This document shows, piece after piece, positions 12,667 through 24,251 of a stretch of 64,000 nucleotides of DNA (its first letter is position 1; each line of letters opens with the position of its first letter). The position numbers and the translations under genes are program-made. The notes under the pieces were generated by a model, which saw nothing but the letters and a program-made list of their open reading frames with translations, did not search any database and was not told where the DNA came from. Source of the stretch: Cladophialophora immunda (lineage: Eukaryota; Ascomycota; Eurotiomycetes; Chaetothyriales; Herpotrichiellaceae); NCBI RefSeq assembly GCF_000835495.1, contig NW_015622547.1, forward strand, positions 2,232,001-2,296,000. The letters are read 5' to 3'.

Positions 12667-14615
12667 CTATTCCTTTTCTCGGTTCTTGAGTTTGGTCCAG
12701 CCGCTCTTGCCCTTGCCGCGGGCGGCGTCCTCCTCTCCACCGGGCGTTATGATGCTTCTTGCATCATCATATTCCTTCCCGTCCATCGGTCTCGTCTTGA
12801 TGAAGACGGCCTCATCCATCTTCTCTCCCCCATCGTTCCATTCTTGTTGATCTAACAGTTCCCATTCAGCGTTGTTCATTTCTGCGATGAGATGCTTCTT
12901 CAAGGGGTCAGAGATCATTGGATATCGGTTCAGGCGCCAGTGGCGGGATGGGTTATCTCCGGCTGCAGCGGCAGATCCAAGGAATGTGTGAGCTGAGTTG
13001 TGGGAATATGAGCCAAGACGTGCTGGGAACGCGTTGTCCTTGTCTTCGATGACTGGCGATGATGTGCTCTGGGCTCGGCGCTGACGGTTGTGGGTGTTGC
13101 GTTGGGCGAGAACTCGAGTCAGCGCGGTGGATTGTGCAGGAGCCAGGATCATTTGAAATAAGATGCGACCAATGTCACAGGCATCCTCCCACGTTTCGGT
13201 ACCTGCAACGAAGCCTTGAGTGCGGGAAAGCCATGCGACATCCCAAGCTAGGAGAGAGACACCTTCGATGAAGTAGCTGAACGCCAGGGGTTCCTTTTTG
13301 GCAAACTGAGCAACAGATTCGTTGTAGTCATCAGAGCCAATGTAAAGTGGACGAGGTTTGGGAGACGAGCTGAGATCCATTCGGGAAGCGGTAGGACTGC
13401 CGGGCGCAGAGAGACTCGACCCACTGCCGGGGAAGGTGATGCGTTGTCCAAGGTACGAGGTAAGCGGAGGGTTGATGGTTGCGAGTGGGTAGTCTCGGTG
13501 AGGCAGTGTGATCTCAGCAGGGAGTCTGATACCAAGGTAGAAGGAGCAGAGGAAAATGAGTCGAGTGACATTCCCAAGTGCCGCAGTGAGTTCAGTGCAT
13601 CGCATGTCTATACGACTAGTTAGTGGGGAATTGGGGGATGGGTGCTCGAGGACTGACTGTTGATCTCTTTCAAGTCTGGCAATAAGAGACCAGCAATAAA
13701 GTGGCGATCCTTGATTTTACCGTCTTTGGTCTTCCTCCTGGAGTGATGAAGCCTCAACAGACTGGCGGCTTCGCGGCAGAGAATGGCTCGAGTGTCGACA
13801 ATCTTCTCATGAAAGGCGTCATACTGGGCTTTCAGCTTCTCCCCGTTCTCTTTGAGCTCCTCCAGCTTCTTCTTCTGGTTCCTGGCCTGGGCTTGTTTTG
13901 CGGCGGCGAGATTGGCTCTTCGTTCCTCTAGATTCTTTCTCAAAGCCTGCGCGTGGTCTCTCTTCTCTTGCAGTTCCTTCTGCTTGATGACGAGTTCGCG
14001 CCGCATATCTTCTTCTTGCTCCTTGGCCCGCTGCTCTTCGATCTTTTCCTGCTGTTTCTGCCAGGCCTTTCTGAGTCTCGCAGTCTCTTCATCAAGGGGT
14101 TTCTCAGGCTCTGGACCAACAATGGCCTCGACTTTCTTTCCCAGGGACTCTTTCTCGAGCAGGACTCTGGCAAGGTCGAAGCGGCAGTTGTAGAGCAGGT
14201 TGTTCACACAATTTGCGCAATTAACGGTCGTGCTTTCGGTGAGGTGTTTGCGACAGACAGGACACTCCATCTTGACAGTTTCTACGCTGACGTAGGTAGA
14301 GTCGGTAGAAGAGTCAGTAGCAGTCAAGGGGATCTCGATTTCATATTCAGTGGTCTCGTCGTCTTTAACCTCCGCATCCAGCGATTTCGGCGGTGGCGCG
14401 GTTTCGCTGGCAAGAAATCTGCAATCATGATGTTAGAATGAGGCTTGTCCCGTGACGAGGGTGCATCGAGCACGATTATCGCGACAACGCTGACATTGTC
14501 ATCAAGGCGACATCCGATTGTCAAAGAGATGCACGGGAACTGAATTAGGCACGACTCACCTGTCTCGAAGCGATCTGAGGCTCAGGCTAGGCCTGGACCG
14601 TCTCAGCTGCGGCAT
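12667..14615 (-). CDS. atg14: Autophagy protein Atg14 (PI3-kinase complex I subunit)
   Basis: Atg14 directs the Vps34 PI3-kinase complex to the phagophore assembly site. Exons on the minus strand are 14615..14560, 14418..13658 and 13607..12667, giving 585 aa; the joins produce LRDRFLASE and KEINNMRC in frame. The N-terminal cysteine repeats (CPVCRK and CANC, about residues 62-85) match the conserved zinc-like module of the Atg14/Barkor family. They are followed by a long charged coiled coil rich in E, K, R and Q (about 115-215), which in the family binds Vps30 and Vps38. The C-terminal half holds an Atg14/UVRAG fold and ends in GWTKLKNREKE, typical of fungal homologues. It is divergently transcribed from the next gene across a 179-bp promoter. 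Confidence 0.88.
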
Positions 14616-14794
14616 GACGTAGAACATATATTATCACGTGATTTGGCGATGAACGCTAACCCCGAAGAAGGATAACTCACAATTTACGCGTGTGCCGAGG
14701 TTTAACCGAGGATAGACAAAGTGAAAAGTGCTGTGAGGTTTTGTTCACCGTTGAATCTTCATTGACGTTCTAGTGTGCAATCAGTTTAGCCAAG
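14616..14794. promoter_or_regulatory. Divergent promoter with E-box CACGTG
   Basis: Only 179 bp separate the two start codons of atg14 (-) and the coiled-coil gene (+), so this must serve both. A perfect CACGTG palindrome lies at 14635-14640, a typical bHLH-factor site. No other site is certain. Confidence 0.55.
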
Positions 14795-15719
14795 ATGGAC
14801 GCAGTGAATCGCGCTGAGACTGGTGCTGTTTATTCCCCGATTACGAACGAGGGGAAACAAACGCCTCCTCCAGAGATGAATACAGACGCGGCCACCCCAA
14901 TTCACTCCTCACCACTACCGCACAGGTCCAGGTCCAGACAAGGCAGCGTGGCTCGAAAGCGTACGAACGAGGAGATCTATCAGCCGGTTGAAGCGCCGAA
15001 ATCGAGTCCTACAAGCACTAGATTCCAGAGATCTGTTACGCTCCCAGCAATGCCCGAGTCTCAAGCGTTCCATCCTGGGAACAACCCTGATGAGCATCAA
15101 GGATGGCCTCATGCCAGCGAGAAACCACTGGTTCAGCCAACCGCCAGAGAAAGCGATGCAGCTCCCGATCCATTGCCCCGACGCAATAGTCTTGTCAAGG
15201 AGATCCACGATTATCAGCAGCAATTGGAGCTCGAATTTCAAGAGTTCGAGCGAGCACTGAACGAGAGGGACACTTCGGTCGACTTGGATCCAATGGATTG
15301 GGACGATCTTGAAGCGCGGTATAAAAGGGAGGTCCAGCCTTGCATCGCCGCCGAAAGGGAAATCATGGATGAATTTAATGCCCGCTTTATGGTAGGCAGC
15401 TACTTCACTTGGGTACCGAGGGAGGGCTAACCGTTTGCAGCAATTCGCGCTGTATATGCAAGTTTCAAACGACCATGAATCTGATAGGGCCATCAAGAGG
15501 TATTTCAACGGGCTGTCACTGGGGAGATGCAATCTAACTATAGGTGCAGACTTCGCACACGGATTGCTCTTGCTCAGAACTCGGAGAAACTATTGGCTCA
15601 GAAGCAAGCCCACCGTGAGTCACACACACTTATCACACAGTGCTCAGCTTACATTGTTTTCAGATGCAAAGGTGCTCGAGGCATTTCAAAGTGCGATGGC
15701 ACTCCTAGGTAATCTTTGA
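14795..15719 (+). CDS. Unrecognised small coiled-coil protein
   Basis: I do not recognise a family. Four exons (14795..15391, 15441..15499, 15550..15614, 15664..15719) separated by 49-50-nt introns join cleanly to 258 aa. The small, evenly sized introns and unbroken frame argue that it is real. The first 130 residues are low-complexity, with many Ser/Pro/Arg, and probably disordered. A helical part follows: YQQQLELEFQEFERALNERD, then DWDDLEARYKREV, REIMDEFNARF, and a C-terminal helix with LRTRIALAQNSEKLLAQKQ. This layout resembles small kinetochore or spindle adaptor proteins, but that is a guess. It shares its promoter with atg14. Confidence 0.72.
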
Positions 15720-15900
15720 TAACCGATGCGAGATCATGATGCGGATGATTATGAGAAGTGCAATTCGACTACGTCAGGCGGAATTGACCGCTGACGCAAA
15801 ACGTGAATGTCCACGCTTGTGACCAAGCTTCTTGGTCGTCTTGTGGCTCTTACAACCGTTTCCAAGATGAGCATTGTATGACACAACAAACACAGACGTG

Positions 15901-17056
15901 ATGTCTGATGAGTCAAAGTCAAATGCAGACAGAGATCTACTCGCGCGGCTAAATGCGCTGAAAACGTCGACGGTATCTTTTGAACAGACAAAGTAAATTC
16001 ACTACTTCGCAAACCTTTGATATTGGGCTGATGCGTCCTAGCTTTCGAACCCCTCTCGGGAAAGGCTCTCCTATTTCGCTTGACCCTAGCCCGGCTCGCG
16101 CTCTCCATTCCGACCTTCTGACGAGATGGAAATCTCTTGGAGGCAGCCCTTCCTCTCAATTCAAAGACCCTGCCACTTCGGCAGAACAGTCTCAAGATCA
16201 GAAAACTGAAGATGAGAAAACAGTGGAGGAACTCCTGGCAGATTTAGGGCCTTCAGATGCGTGGGAAGTCACACAGAGTGAAGAGGAACAGGTCGCAGAT
16301 CTGCTGCGGACTGCAAAGTCTGCGCTGGCAGATGCGTCACAAACAGAAAGTGAACCATTACGAGAAGATCAGGCTGAAAAGGCAGGAGATGATTATATTT
16401 CTACAAAGCTCCCGGCGATTGATGTCTCGGTTTTTCAACCTGGACCGGAAGCAGAGGAGAGTCCAGTCGCCGCGGTAGGCACCAGGTCGAAAGACACTTT
16501 GGACCAGGAGGCAGACGAACTGCTGGCAAGGATTCTAGATGAGGCCAATCTTGAAACTGCAGATTCACAGGATGAACACAGGAGTCTGCCAGAGGATGAA
16601 GACGGTGTGGCACCAAGCGATCCACGGTATGCAAGCCCGAGCCCAGGACGGGATGTTTCTACCTTCGACCTTCCAACCACACCTTCAAAACTGCCAGACC
16701 CGGTAGCCTCCACAGAACAGTCAAATGAAGACGACGACCTAGCCTCTCGTTTTGCAGGCTTGTCCCTACCAGCAGTCCCCACCGGCATGAAATCTACCAA
16801 GTCATCATCTGCTGCGTCAAAGCCCAAGATAGGCTTCACCGACGAGGAAATTGATACATGGTGCATCATCTGCAACGATGACGCTACGCTCCAGTGCATC
16901 GGCTGTGACGGAGATCTCTACTGTACCAACTGTTGGATAGAAGGCCACAGAGGCGAGGGCACCGGCCTGGAGGAACGAAGTCATAAGGCTGTCCAATTTG
17001 TCAAGGGAGGCGGCAAGAAAAAGGCGCCCAAGAGAAGAGTCATGATGGGTGCTTGA
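15901..17056 (+). CDS. ANCHR/ZFYVE19-like abscission checkpoint zinc protein
   Basis: Exons 15901..15992 and 16042..17056 (49-nt intron) give 368 aa. The C-terminus (about residues 300-345) has a B-box/FYVE-like zinc module [20 protein letters not shown] followed by CTNCWIEGH. The cysteine/histidine spacing fits the zinc module at the end of ANCHR (ZFYVE19), which in animals delays cytokinetic abscission through ESCRT-III and Vps4. The N-terminal helix [12 protein letters not shown] is in the place where that family carries its conserved leucine-rich motif. The middle is acidic and disordered. The fungal role is not established, so the name is by architecture. It converges on the aquaporin gene, the stop codons being about 80 bp apart. 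Confidence 0.7.
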
Positions 17057-17138
17057 CACGATCACCCATGGTCGCCGAGTGACAGTCTGCCATTACGATT
17101 ATCTCAAAACTGCGAAAGCAGAAGCCCATCATGAGACT

Positions 17139-18410
17139 CTACACGCTCTCCTTTCCATCCTCCTGTTCCTGGGGCTCGGTTTTTGGCGTGACTCTCCCGA
17201 TCTTGTGTGCATTCGCCCTATTGGGCTCACCCGGCGGGACCAGGAAATACACCATGCCATGGAAAATGCTGGCCACAAGAGGCGCCACCCAGTGCACCCA
17301 GTGCCAGCCTGGGAAGCGGCTGCCCACAAACACACCGAAACACCTCGCTGGATTCATGCCAGCACCGCCGTATGCGGGCAGTGTGAATGCTGTACACAGC
17401 GCCATACTTCCCACGGCCAGCCCAACAAAGATTGGTCCCAGGGCTGGGCCAAAAATCTCGCGCTGACGGGGATCCAGACCGACTCCGAATGCGAGTACAA
17501 GCAGCAGCAAGTCAGCGACTACTTCGACGGTGAACGCACTCGTTACAGGAGTCCCCATATCCTCGAAGAGATAACATCCCCCGACCTTGAATTCTCTGGT
17601 ATTTGCCGCCGCTCTTAACAGCAGCCCGGCAAGCGCACCAGCCGAGATCTGCGCCGCCAGGTACAACACCAGACGGGGAAAGGTGGTTAACCTCGCAAAA
17701 AATGTCCCGATCGTGATCAGGGGATTCATATGAGCTCCGGAAACGGCACCGAAGGAGAAGATTAGGAGTGCAAGGAGGATTGCATTTATTGGAGCGGCGA
17801 CGAGAGGACCCAGGAAGTACGAACGGCCGAAGGGGCCGGATGTCTCGGAGGGCAACGGTGGAGGGGTGTTTGGGGAGAGACTGTTCCACGCTGAGGCCCA
17901 GACGAAGATCAAGGTGCCTGGAGCCAACAGCCGTTGTCAGCATCATCCCAACCAGTATGGCTTCGTCTCGCCCATAGACCACCACAGGGAACGCTTACCA
18001 ACAAACTCGATCAGCGCTGCCTTCCACAGCTCGGCCTCCCGGAAACCTCGAAGATCGAAACTCTCCTGCAAGCTCAGATTAGGTGCCGCGTCGGGGACCT
18101 TTTTCAGCAACTCCTCATTCTGCGGATCGGAGCGGTCGACGGTGAATTCTTGGTTGCCGCCCAAACGACCGGCGAAGGGGGCGCTCAAAGAGCCGCCGCG
18201 GCGCCTGCGGCATGCGAGAGAGTTCGGGTTGAGCGTCTGCCTAGTAGCGGTGGTGGACATTTCGTAGGCGGTGGTGGAAGGGAAGCGGTCGGGGAGGGTG
18301 CGGCTGGGGTGGAAGGTTGGGGATGGAGGAGGCGAGGGAGCCTTGAACTGCTGTTCCTCCGTGGTGGGCTGGATTTGATGCGGTTGTGTTGCGTGGGCTG
18401 AATCAGTCAT
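17139..18410 (-). CDS. Aquaporin/aquaglyceroporin (MIP family)
   Basis: This is a six-helix water or small-solute channel. Exons on the minus strand are 18410..17999 and 17917..17139 (81-nt intron), giving 396 aa; the join reads EFVGTLIFVWASAW, the first transmembrane helix. A cytoplasmic N-terminus of about 130 residues, rich in Pro/Ser/Arg, is long for the family. The first pore half-helix reads SGAHMNPLITIG (about residue 198), an NPL in place of the canonical NPA. The second is GGAGMNPARCFG (about 326), with the selectivity-filter arginine. NPL-type changes occur in some fungal aquaporins. Whether water, glycerol or another solute passes is unknown. Confidence 0.93.
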
Positions 18411-18919
18411 GGACGCTGAGTGTGTGGTGATCTAGCCCTAGCTGCCTCGAAAAGACTGCGGATGTTTGGGGACGACGCGGTCCAGGGACTTTTGAGGATG
18501 GGAATCTGCTGTATTGCGGCGCCAGCTTCAGCTTCGGATTTCGGCCGCTCGTGGATCGAGAATCACTGGCTCTGTCCCCGTACTCCAGCCTTTGTCACTC
18601 GAGAATCCCAGCAGCTCAACATCAACCAAATCCTCCTCCGCTCACTTCTTTCTTCAAGCGCCCTTTCCTCTCTGTTTTTCCCTCTTGTCCCCGCTCCTTC
18701 TCCCACCCAGACTCCACGCACTCAGAGATGGGTTTTCAAGTCCGACGCGATCCGCGCTCGATGGCCCGTACGTGGTCGCTTGTGCCTCGAGCAATGAAGA
18801 GCACAAATACACGGGCGTCTTGGCCTCTCTTCCCAAGCGAGTCCAAGAAACGTAGTCCCGAAGCGAAACCCTGGGCGCGTCGAGAATCGGGATCGGGATC
18901 GGGATCAGTACCGGTACCG

Positions 18920-18967
<48 letters not shown>

Positions 18968-19680
18968 GCTTAACAAGACATTCCCTGTACGTACGTGTAC
19001 AGGGTGAACTCGGTGCAAAGGGAAGATGGACGTGAGATTGCTCCAAACGTCCACGCCAATGCGAATGCCAATCAATACCAAATGCGACTTTTTGAGTCCA
19101 AAGGAGACTCGTCCGTAAACAGAGATGAAAAGAGAAAAAAAAGAGAGAGAAAGGAACGATTTGTTGTTGTTGTTTCTGGTTCTGTCCTCCGTAGGTAAGG
19201 AACGGAGGTCTGAATAATCAGCGACGGGCTGTCGCCGCCACAGCGAGACAGCCCCGTTTCCCTGTTCGGGCCACGCACAGACGGAGGAATTATGCACGAA
19301 GGACTCGGTACTGTAGCGCGCTCTGTACAGGGGAGGACGTAAGACTTTTCGAGGCAGTATGACGGAGCGAGGGGGATGCATTGCATGGGACTTTGTATAG
19401 GAGCATGGGGAAAAGTTAGCTGTGCATGGCACTGGCTATATACGTCCTCGAAGTTGAGGGCGTGAAAACACCCGCTTGCATACGCCCATATGCGGTACAT
19501 GGAGGATCGTTCTGGTAGATATTAATGGCACCTCTACTCAGGTGCCTGTTCTTCTCGCTGTTCATGTCGCAAGAACCTGATCCCGCTGCGACAACCATCA
19601 TTACACTGGCGCCTTGCATCTGCAACGCTCATCGTCGACATAAGTTCAAAATAAACACCTTTCGACATCTCAAGGCTCCC
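18411..19680. other. Intergenic region with simple repeats
   Basis: This lies between the aquaporin start and the RTC4-protein stop. It holds three GGGATC units (about 18890-18906), a long TG run, and directly after it an inverted repeat CCCTGTAC-6 nt-GTACAGGG (18983-19004). No coding region is supported. Confidence 0.5.
18922..18966. repeat. (TG)22 microsatellite
   Basis: About 22 uninterrupted TG units, the longest dinucleotide run in the window. It can adopt Z-DNA in vitro and is a likely length-polymorphic marker. Confidence 0.95.
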
Positions 19681-21252
19681 TCAGTCATTCTCTCCATCGT
19701 GTTCCCGTTCCACATGGTCGTCGTCCGGATTCAACAGGACTCCAATATCAGTGCTCTCGTCCAGCACCTTCCTGCCTTCCTTGGCTGTCGGCAATTTCAT
19801 GTCTTCCATCACAAGCTGCAAGGTCAGCTCGGGCACCAACACTGCACTCACATATGCACCCACGCCGGCCGCTCGCAGTGCCGGGTCCGACTGTAATGCC
19901 TTGTTGAGAGTCTTGGAGAGGGACTCTGTGATTGCTTGCACTATGATTCGGGCACCTTTGGGGCCGTAGTAACCCGGCTTCGCAATGTCGATCAAGCCTT
20001 CATTGAGATAGTTCCGAATAGTCCTGCGGTTGCCCTTGGCCGCCTTGATTTTCGCATCCAGCTGATCCAGATAGTAACTGGAGCTTTCTCGACTGATCAC
20101 CCGCCCCAGCTCTTGGGTTTTCTTCGGTATTCGAAAAGTTTCCAGCTTCTCCCAGTCCAACTTGGGGTAGCCCCGATCTTCCCATTGCCCTCGTGCGTCC
20201 GCAAGTCGATGTTGAGAACAAAACTTTTGCTGTTGTTGAAATGGCATCGTCCGAAGGTTGTCCGGCACAAATACCGACATGGTGTCTCGGACAGGCCTTT
20301 GACAGACCGGGCAGCACACTCCAGCCGATCGTGGTTCAGGTTCCACCTTGAACTCGTCATTGTGCACGAGCAGGAACATGTCGTCCACGGAAGACAGCGA
20401 GGACGTCGACCCCGATCTTTCACGGCCTTCCCCTCGAGGTGAATCCACATCAAAAGAGGCAAGGTGGTCTGTGCCGCCCGACGATGAAAAGTCGAGCAAT
20501 TCTGGTATTTGAATCTCCGCTCTTTTAGACTCCGATGCCCCGGTCGGAAGGCTCGGGATAGTCATTTTCTGGCCTGCCTTGGTCTTTCCCTTCGCAACGG
20601 GTAGAGCAGGTACTTCGGCAACGCGTATGAATGTTGTTTTGGAGGCCTTCTCTTCATGCTCTTCCACTTCAGCATAAGACACGAACCCGGTCCCTTTTGC
20701 ACCTGGCTCAGTCATGCTCTCGATGGGCTCCAGCTTTTGAAAGAATTTGCGATTTGCATAGTTCTTGGAGGGTTTTCTCTTCTGCGAGCCCGACGAGGTC
20801 CAACCGGGGAATGGATCGCTAAGAGTGGAATCTTCAAGGGCCTTTAGCGTGTCAAGCGCAGGTTCATCCTTGAGCTTCTGCCGTTTCGGTCTGTTTGAGG
20901 CAGCTGTGCTCGCAGCTCGTTTCGTGGATGGGCTGGGGGGCTTCGGAGTCTTGCTTTTGGACTGAGTGGGAGGTTTGCGGGCCAGCTGGTCATCCTCGTC
21001 CGAGGAGCTGGAATCAGGTGGCGCGTAGATGAGACTCTCATCTTCCCGCACGTCGGTCTTCATCATTGAGCTCGGTAGTTGTCGACGAGACTCTTCTCCT
21101 CGAATAGATCGCAGCAGTGTTGCGCCGCGGTAGTTCTCTCGCGTGAGATATGTTCTCGAGTAGCTGGCATTAGGTCTGTTCATAACATTCCCGTCACCAG
21201 ATCGGGGCCATTCACAGGTTAACTCATGAGACGTGGAAGTGAATACTCGCAT
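19681..21252 (-). CDS. rtc4: RTC4-domain protein
   Basis: A single exon of 523 aa contains an RTC4-like domain in its last third (about residues 330-500, from FCSQHRLADARGQWEDRGYP to VMEDMKLPTAKEGRKVL). In yeast Rtc4 is linked genetically to telomere capping; its biochemical role is unclear. Upstream are a CCPVCQRPV cysteine pair (about 312), a basic NRPKRQKLKD stretch likely to be a nuclear localisation signal (about 118), and long Ser/Pro/acidic disordered tracts. The ATG at 21252 opens the frame, but an in-frame ATG at 21183 (MNRPNASYSR) may be the real start, since the first 23 residues look unlike the family. An upstream 5' exon cannot be excluded. Confidence 0.82.
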   Translation of the reverse strand: MRVFTSTSHELTCEWPRSGDGNVMNRPNASYSRTYLTRENYRGATLLRSIRGEESRRQLPSSMMKTDVREDESLIYAPPDSSSSDEDDQLARKPPTQSKSKTPKPPSPSTKRAASTAASNRPKRQKLKDEPALDTLKALEDSTLSDPFPGWTSSGSQKRKPSKNYANRKFFQKLEPIESMTEPGAKGTGFVSYAEVEEHEEKASKTTFIRVAEVPALPVAKGKTKAGQKMTIPSLPTGASESKRAEIQIPELLDFSSSGGTDHLASFDVDSPRGEGRERSGSTSSLSSVDDMFLLVHNDEFKVEPEPRSAGVCCPVCQRPVRDTMSVFVPDNLRTMPFQQQQKFCSQHRLADARGQWEDRGYPKLDWEKLETFRIPKKTQELGRVISRESSSYYLDQLDAKIKAAKGNRRTIRNYLNEGLIDIAKPGYYGPKGARIIVQAITESLSKTLNKALQSDPALRAAGVGAYVSAVLVPELTLQLVMEDMKLPTAKEGRKVLDESTDIGVLLNPDDDHVEREHDGEND

Positions 21253-21870
21253 GTAGCTGTCAGAATTTAGGGAAGTGAATCCCCTGACAGCGAATTAAGC
21301 GGAGGGTTGGAGGTGGCAGGTCATGGCACGCGCCGAACTGCGGGCGGATTGGCGACGAGGAGCAACCAGTAGCAGCTGTAGCTTTACCAGTAGTTGCTTA
21401 CCAGGAGCTCCCAGAGGTTCCCAGTGGCTCCAGTGGTTGCCCGTAGTGCTAGTGGGTGCCAATGGTGCCCGTAAGCTGGGGGGCACCCACCAGCAAGAAG
21501 TAGTGGCCGGGCCCTTTATTTTTCCGGGCGGCGGTCGCAGCCTGAGGGGGGGCTTCAAGCAACAAGCTGCGGGCCTAATATTCTGGGCCGCTGTCACCAT
21601 CGTGGCCCATCTCCAACCTTCGACGTGGCAACACGGTTTCACGTACTCGGTTACTCCCAGATTGACCGATTCAGCTAATGCAGCTGACAAACCTCTTCTT
21701 GTCTCTACAATTCGCTGAGCTCATCACAGCACAAGCCGCATGGCCAAGAAGGGAAGAGACTTGGCCGTGGCAACGTGAAAAATCATATGAATTGAGACCA
21801 GGACGCCAGAAAGGGCACGCGCCCTCATCCTCCCTCCTCCTGTCTCGTTGTGTCAGGGAACCTCGCGACA
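21253..21870. other. Divergent intergenic region, GC-rich degenerate repeats
   Basis: This is the promoter interval between the RTC4 gene (-) and the LtrA gene (+). From about 21360 to 21500 it contains imperfect, G/T-rich short repeats (AGTGG, GTTGCC and GGTGCC variants). No gene or certain binding site is seen. Confidence 0.45.
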
Positions 21871-24251
21871 ATGGGCCTCCTGGATGAGGACCCGTTGGAC
21901 AGTCTGCGCGAGAAGTCGACTGCAGTCGCCTCCGCCATCACCTCGCCCACGGTCATGTCTCCAGGGACTCAGAGTCCGTCAGGCATTCAGAGCCCTCCAC
22001 CCGAACAGCAGCCACAGCCACAACACCATCAACGCCAACACCAACACCCGCATGTCGACCATGCCAAAGAGAAGATCCGCCACTTCATCCACCCCGACGG
22101 CCGCAAAATCCACATCGCCCACACGCCCGAAGAGCACGCCAAACTTCGCAAGGAGCTGAGCCAGCAGCACGGCCCGGACGAATTCGACGTCGTGATATCT
22201 GGCACCCCGGAACACCTCGCTGTCGTACGCGAGCTGCACGCACATCACACGGCCCGACGCGACACGCTGCGGGAGACTCATGGCGACGTCTTCCACGAGT
22301 TCGAGAAGGTCAGGGACGACTTGGACCATCTGTCCAACGAACTCAACCAATTGACTCACCATGGCGTACGTTTATTCGCCGTTCAAGTACTGAAGGGCAA
22401 CTTGTCGCTAACCCAGGGGAATAGGTGGCCTTGGACGCCAACTTCAGCAAGTTTGGTTACACGGCGCGTATCCGCACCAAGGACGACCACAGCGGCTCGT
22501 CGACGCCGTCGCAATCCTCGGGGCCGTCCAGCTCGGAGCAGACTTTGCTCGACAAGCACCAGAGCCGCGTCGTCGAGGGCATGAAGTTCTTCAAACGGCC
22601 CGTCATCCGCCAGTACTTCCACAAGGGCCTGCTGTGGCGGTCCGCGCGCAGCGGCGAGGTTGGCACCTTTGAACTGTTCGCCGACTTGCTCTACGTGGGC
22701 ATCATCGGCATCATTGGGGACAAGGCCGCCGAGGACCCCACGGGGAAGTCGTTCTTGGTGTACGCCATCAACTTCACCATGGCCTTTAAGATCTGGAACG
22801 ACCTGACCCTCGTCTCGAACTGGTGAGTTTAAGAGAGCCCAGTCAAAATCACCACGAAACTGGACCCATTCCTTTTGTTATCGTGATTATCCATGGCTGA
22901 CTGCAACGCAAGGTTCGAGCGAGACGACGTCGTCCAAAAGCTGTCTGTGATGCTGTACCTGATCCTCCTCTTCGCGTACACCACCAACATCTCGTACGCG
23001 TTCGAGGCGAGACACCCCGGCGGAGAGTTCGACACATACATCCCGATGATGTCCTTCTATCTGGCCGAGCGCTTCTACGGCGCCCTGTACTTTACCTGGC
23101 TCTCGTACGTCGTGCCCCTGATCCGGGGGACGCTCCTGTACACGTCCTTCATCATCCTCCTGGCCATCGTGTTTTGGATCGGCAGCATCCACGTCGACTA
23201 CCCGGGCCAACTGGCGCTCATCTGGATCGCCATCGTCATCGACCTGTGGGGCCAAGGGTTCGGCATGTTCCTGTCGCGCGCCTCTGCCCGCCATTTGCAC
23301 GCGCGGGGAGGCAGCCGCAGGGAGCGCTTCATCCGGAAGTACTTTGAATTCTACCCGGCGATCAACATCGAGCACCGCACCGAGCGCACCAACGCCTTTG
23401 TGTCGCTGGTGTTCGGGTACTCGGTGCTCACGATCCTGTACCAGTCGCGCGCCCGCGTCGGCCTCAACGCGTTCCTGGGCAAGGGCATCCTGGGCCTTAT
23501 CCAGGCCTTCGCCTTCCAGTGGCTGTACTTCGAGATCGACCACCAGGGGGTGCACGTGCACGCCATCCGGCGGCACTGGCTGTCCAGCACCGTCTGGATC
23601 ACGTGCCACCTGCCGTTCGTGCTGTCGTACGTCCTCGCGGCGGCGACGCTGTCGAAGCTGGTGCTGGCGCACGACTGCGCCAACGCCGACGTCGAGGCCC
23701 TGGGCGAATCGTACCAGCCCAAGTCGGTCGCGGACCTCGACGCGGGCCTCCGGTGGTTCTACTGCGGAGGGATCGCGGCGGCGCTGCTGTCCATGACGCT
23801 GCTGTCGTACTGCCACGTGCACAAGACGCTGGAGAACCCGCGGCTGCGCAAGGGCCCGCGGCTGGTGGTGCGGTCGTGCATCGCGGTGGCGATCCTGCTG
23901 CTCCCGCTGGCCAAGCACCACCTCTCGTCGCTGGGCCTGATCGGCACGACCACCGCGCTGGTCTCGCTCGCGTTGGGGCTCGACATCTTCGGCATGTCCT
24001 GCTCCGGCGACCGCTTCTGGACCGGCGGGTGGTGCGACGACTCCAAGCGCTGTACCCTCTACGAGGCCCGCGTGCGCTGCAGCCGCCGCAAGAAGCAGGA
24101 CATCATCAAGGCCCTGCATCGCGGCGAGACCGTCCGCCTCGAGGAGCTGCTGCGCCGCCAGAGCACCAACTCCAGCGCCATGAGCAGCCAGACCGAGCTG
24201 GGCGTCTCCGAGAAGCTGGTCGACGAGGAGTGGCAGCACGCCGCGCTGTGA
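21871..24251 (+). CDS. Low temperature requirement A (LtrA) family membrane protein
   Basis: This is a large polytopic membrane protein of the LtrA superfamily, first named from a Listeria cold-growth gene; its molecular role in fungi is unknown. Exons 21871..22365, 22425..22822 and 22913..24251 give 743 aa. The first 170 residues are soluble, His/Pro/Gln-rich and then helical. The family region begins near RPVIRQYFHKGL and TFELFADLLYVGIIGIIG (about 240), followed by about nine or more hydrophobic helices. One of these is ALIWIAIVIDLWGQGFGMFL, typical of the family. The hydrophilic C-terminus is short. The ATG at 21871 is the only reasonable start. Confidence 0.88.

Noticed and set aside
15392..15440. 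Retention of the small introns in the coiled-coil gene, giving a 211-residue protein ending MVGSYFTWVPREG
   Set aside because: Three consecutive consensus introns restore a longer helical protein in frame, which is more likely.
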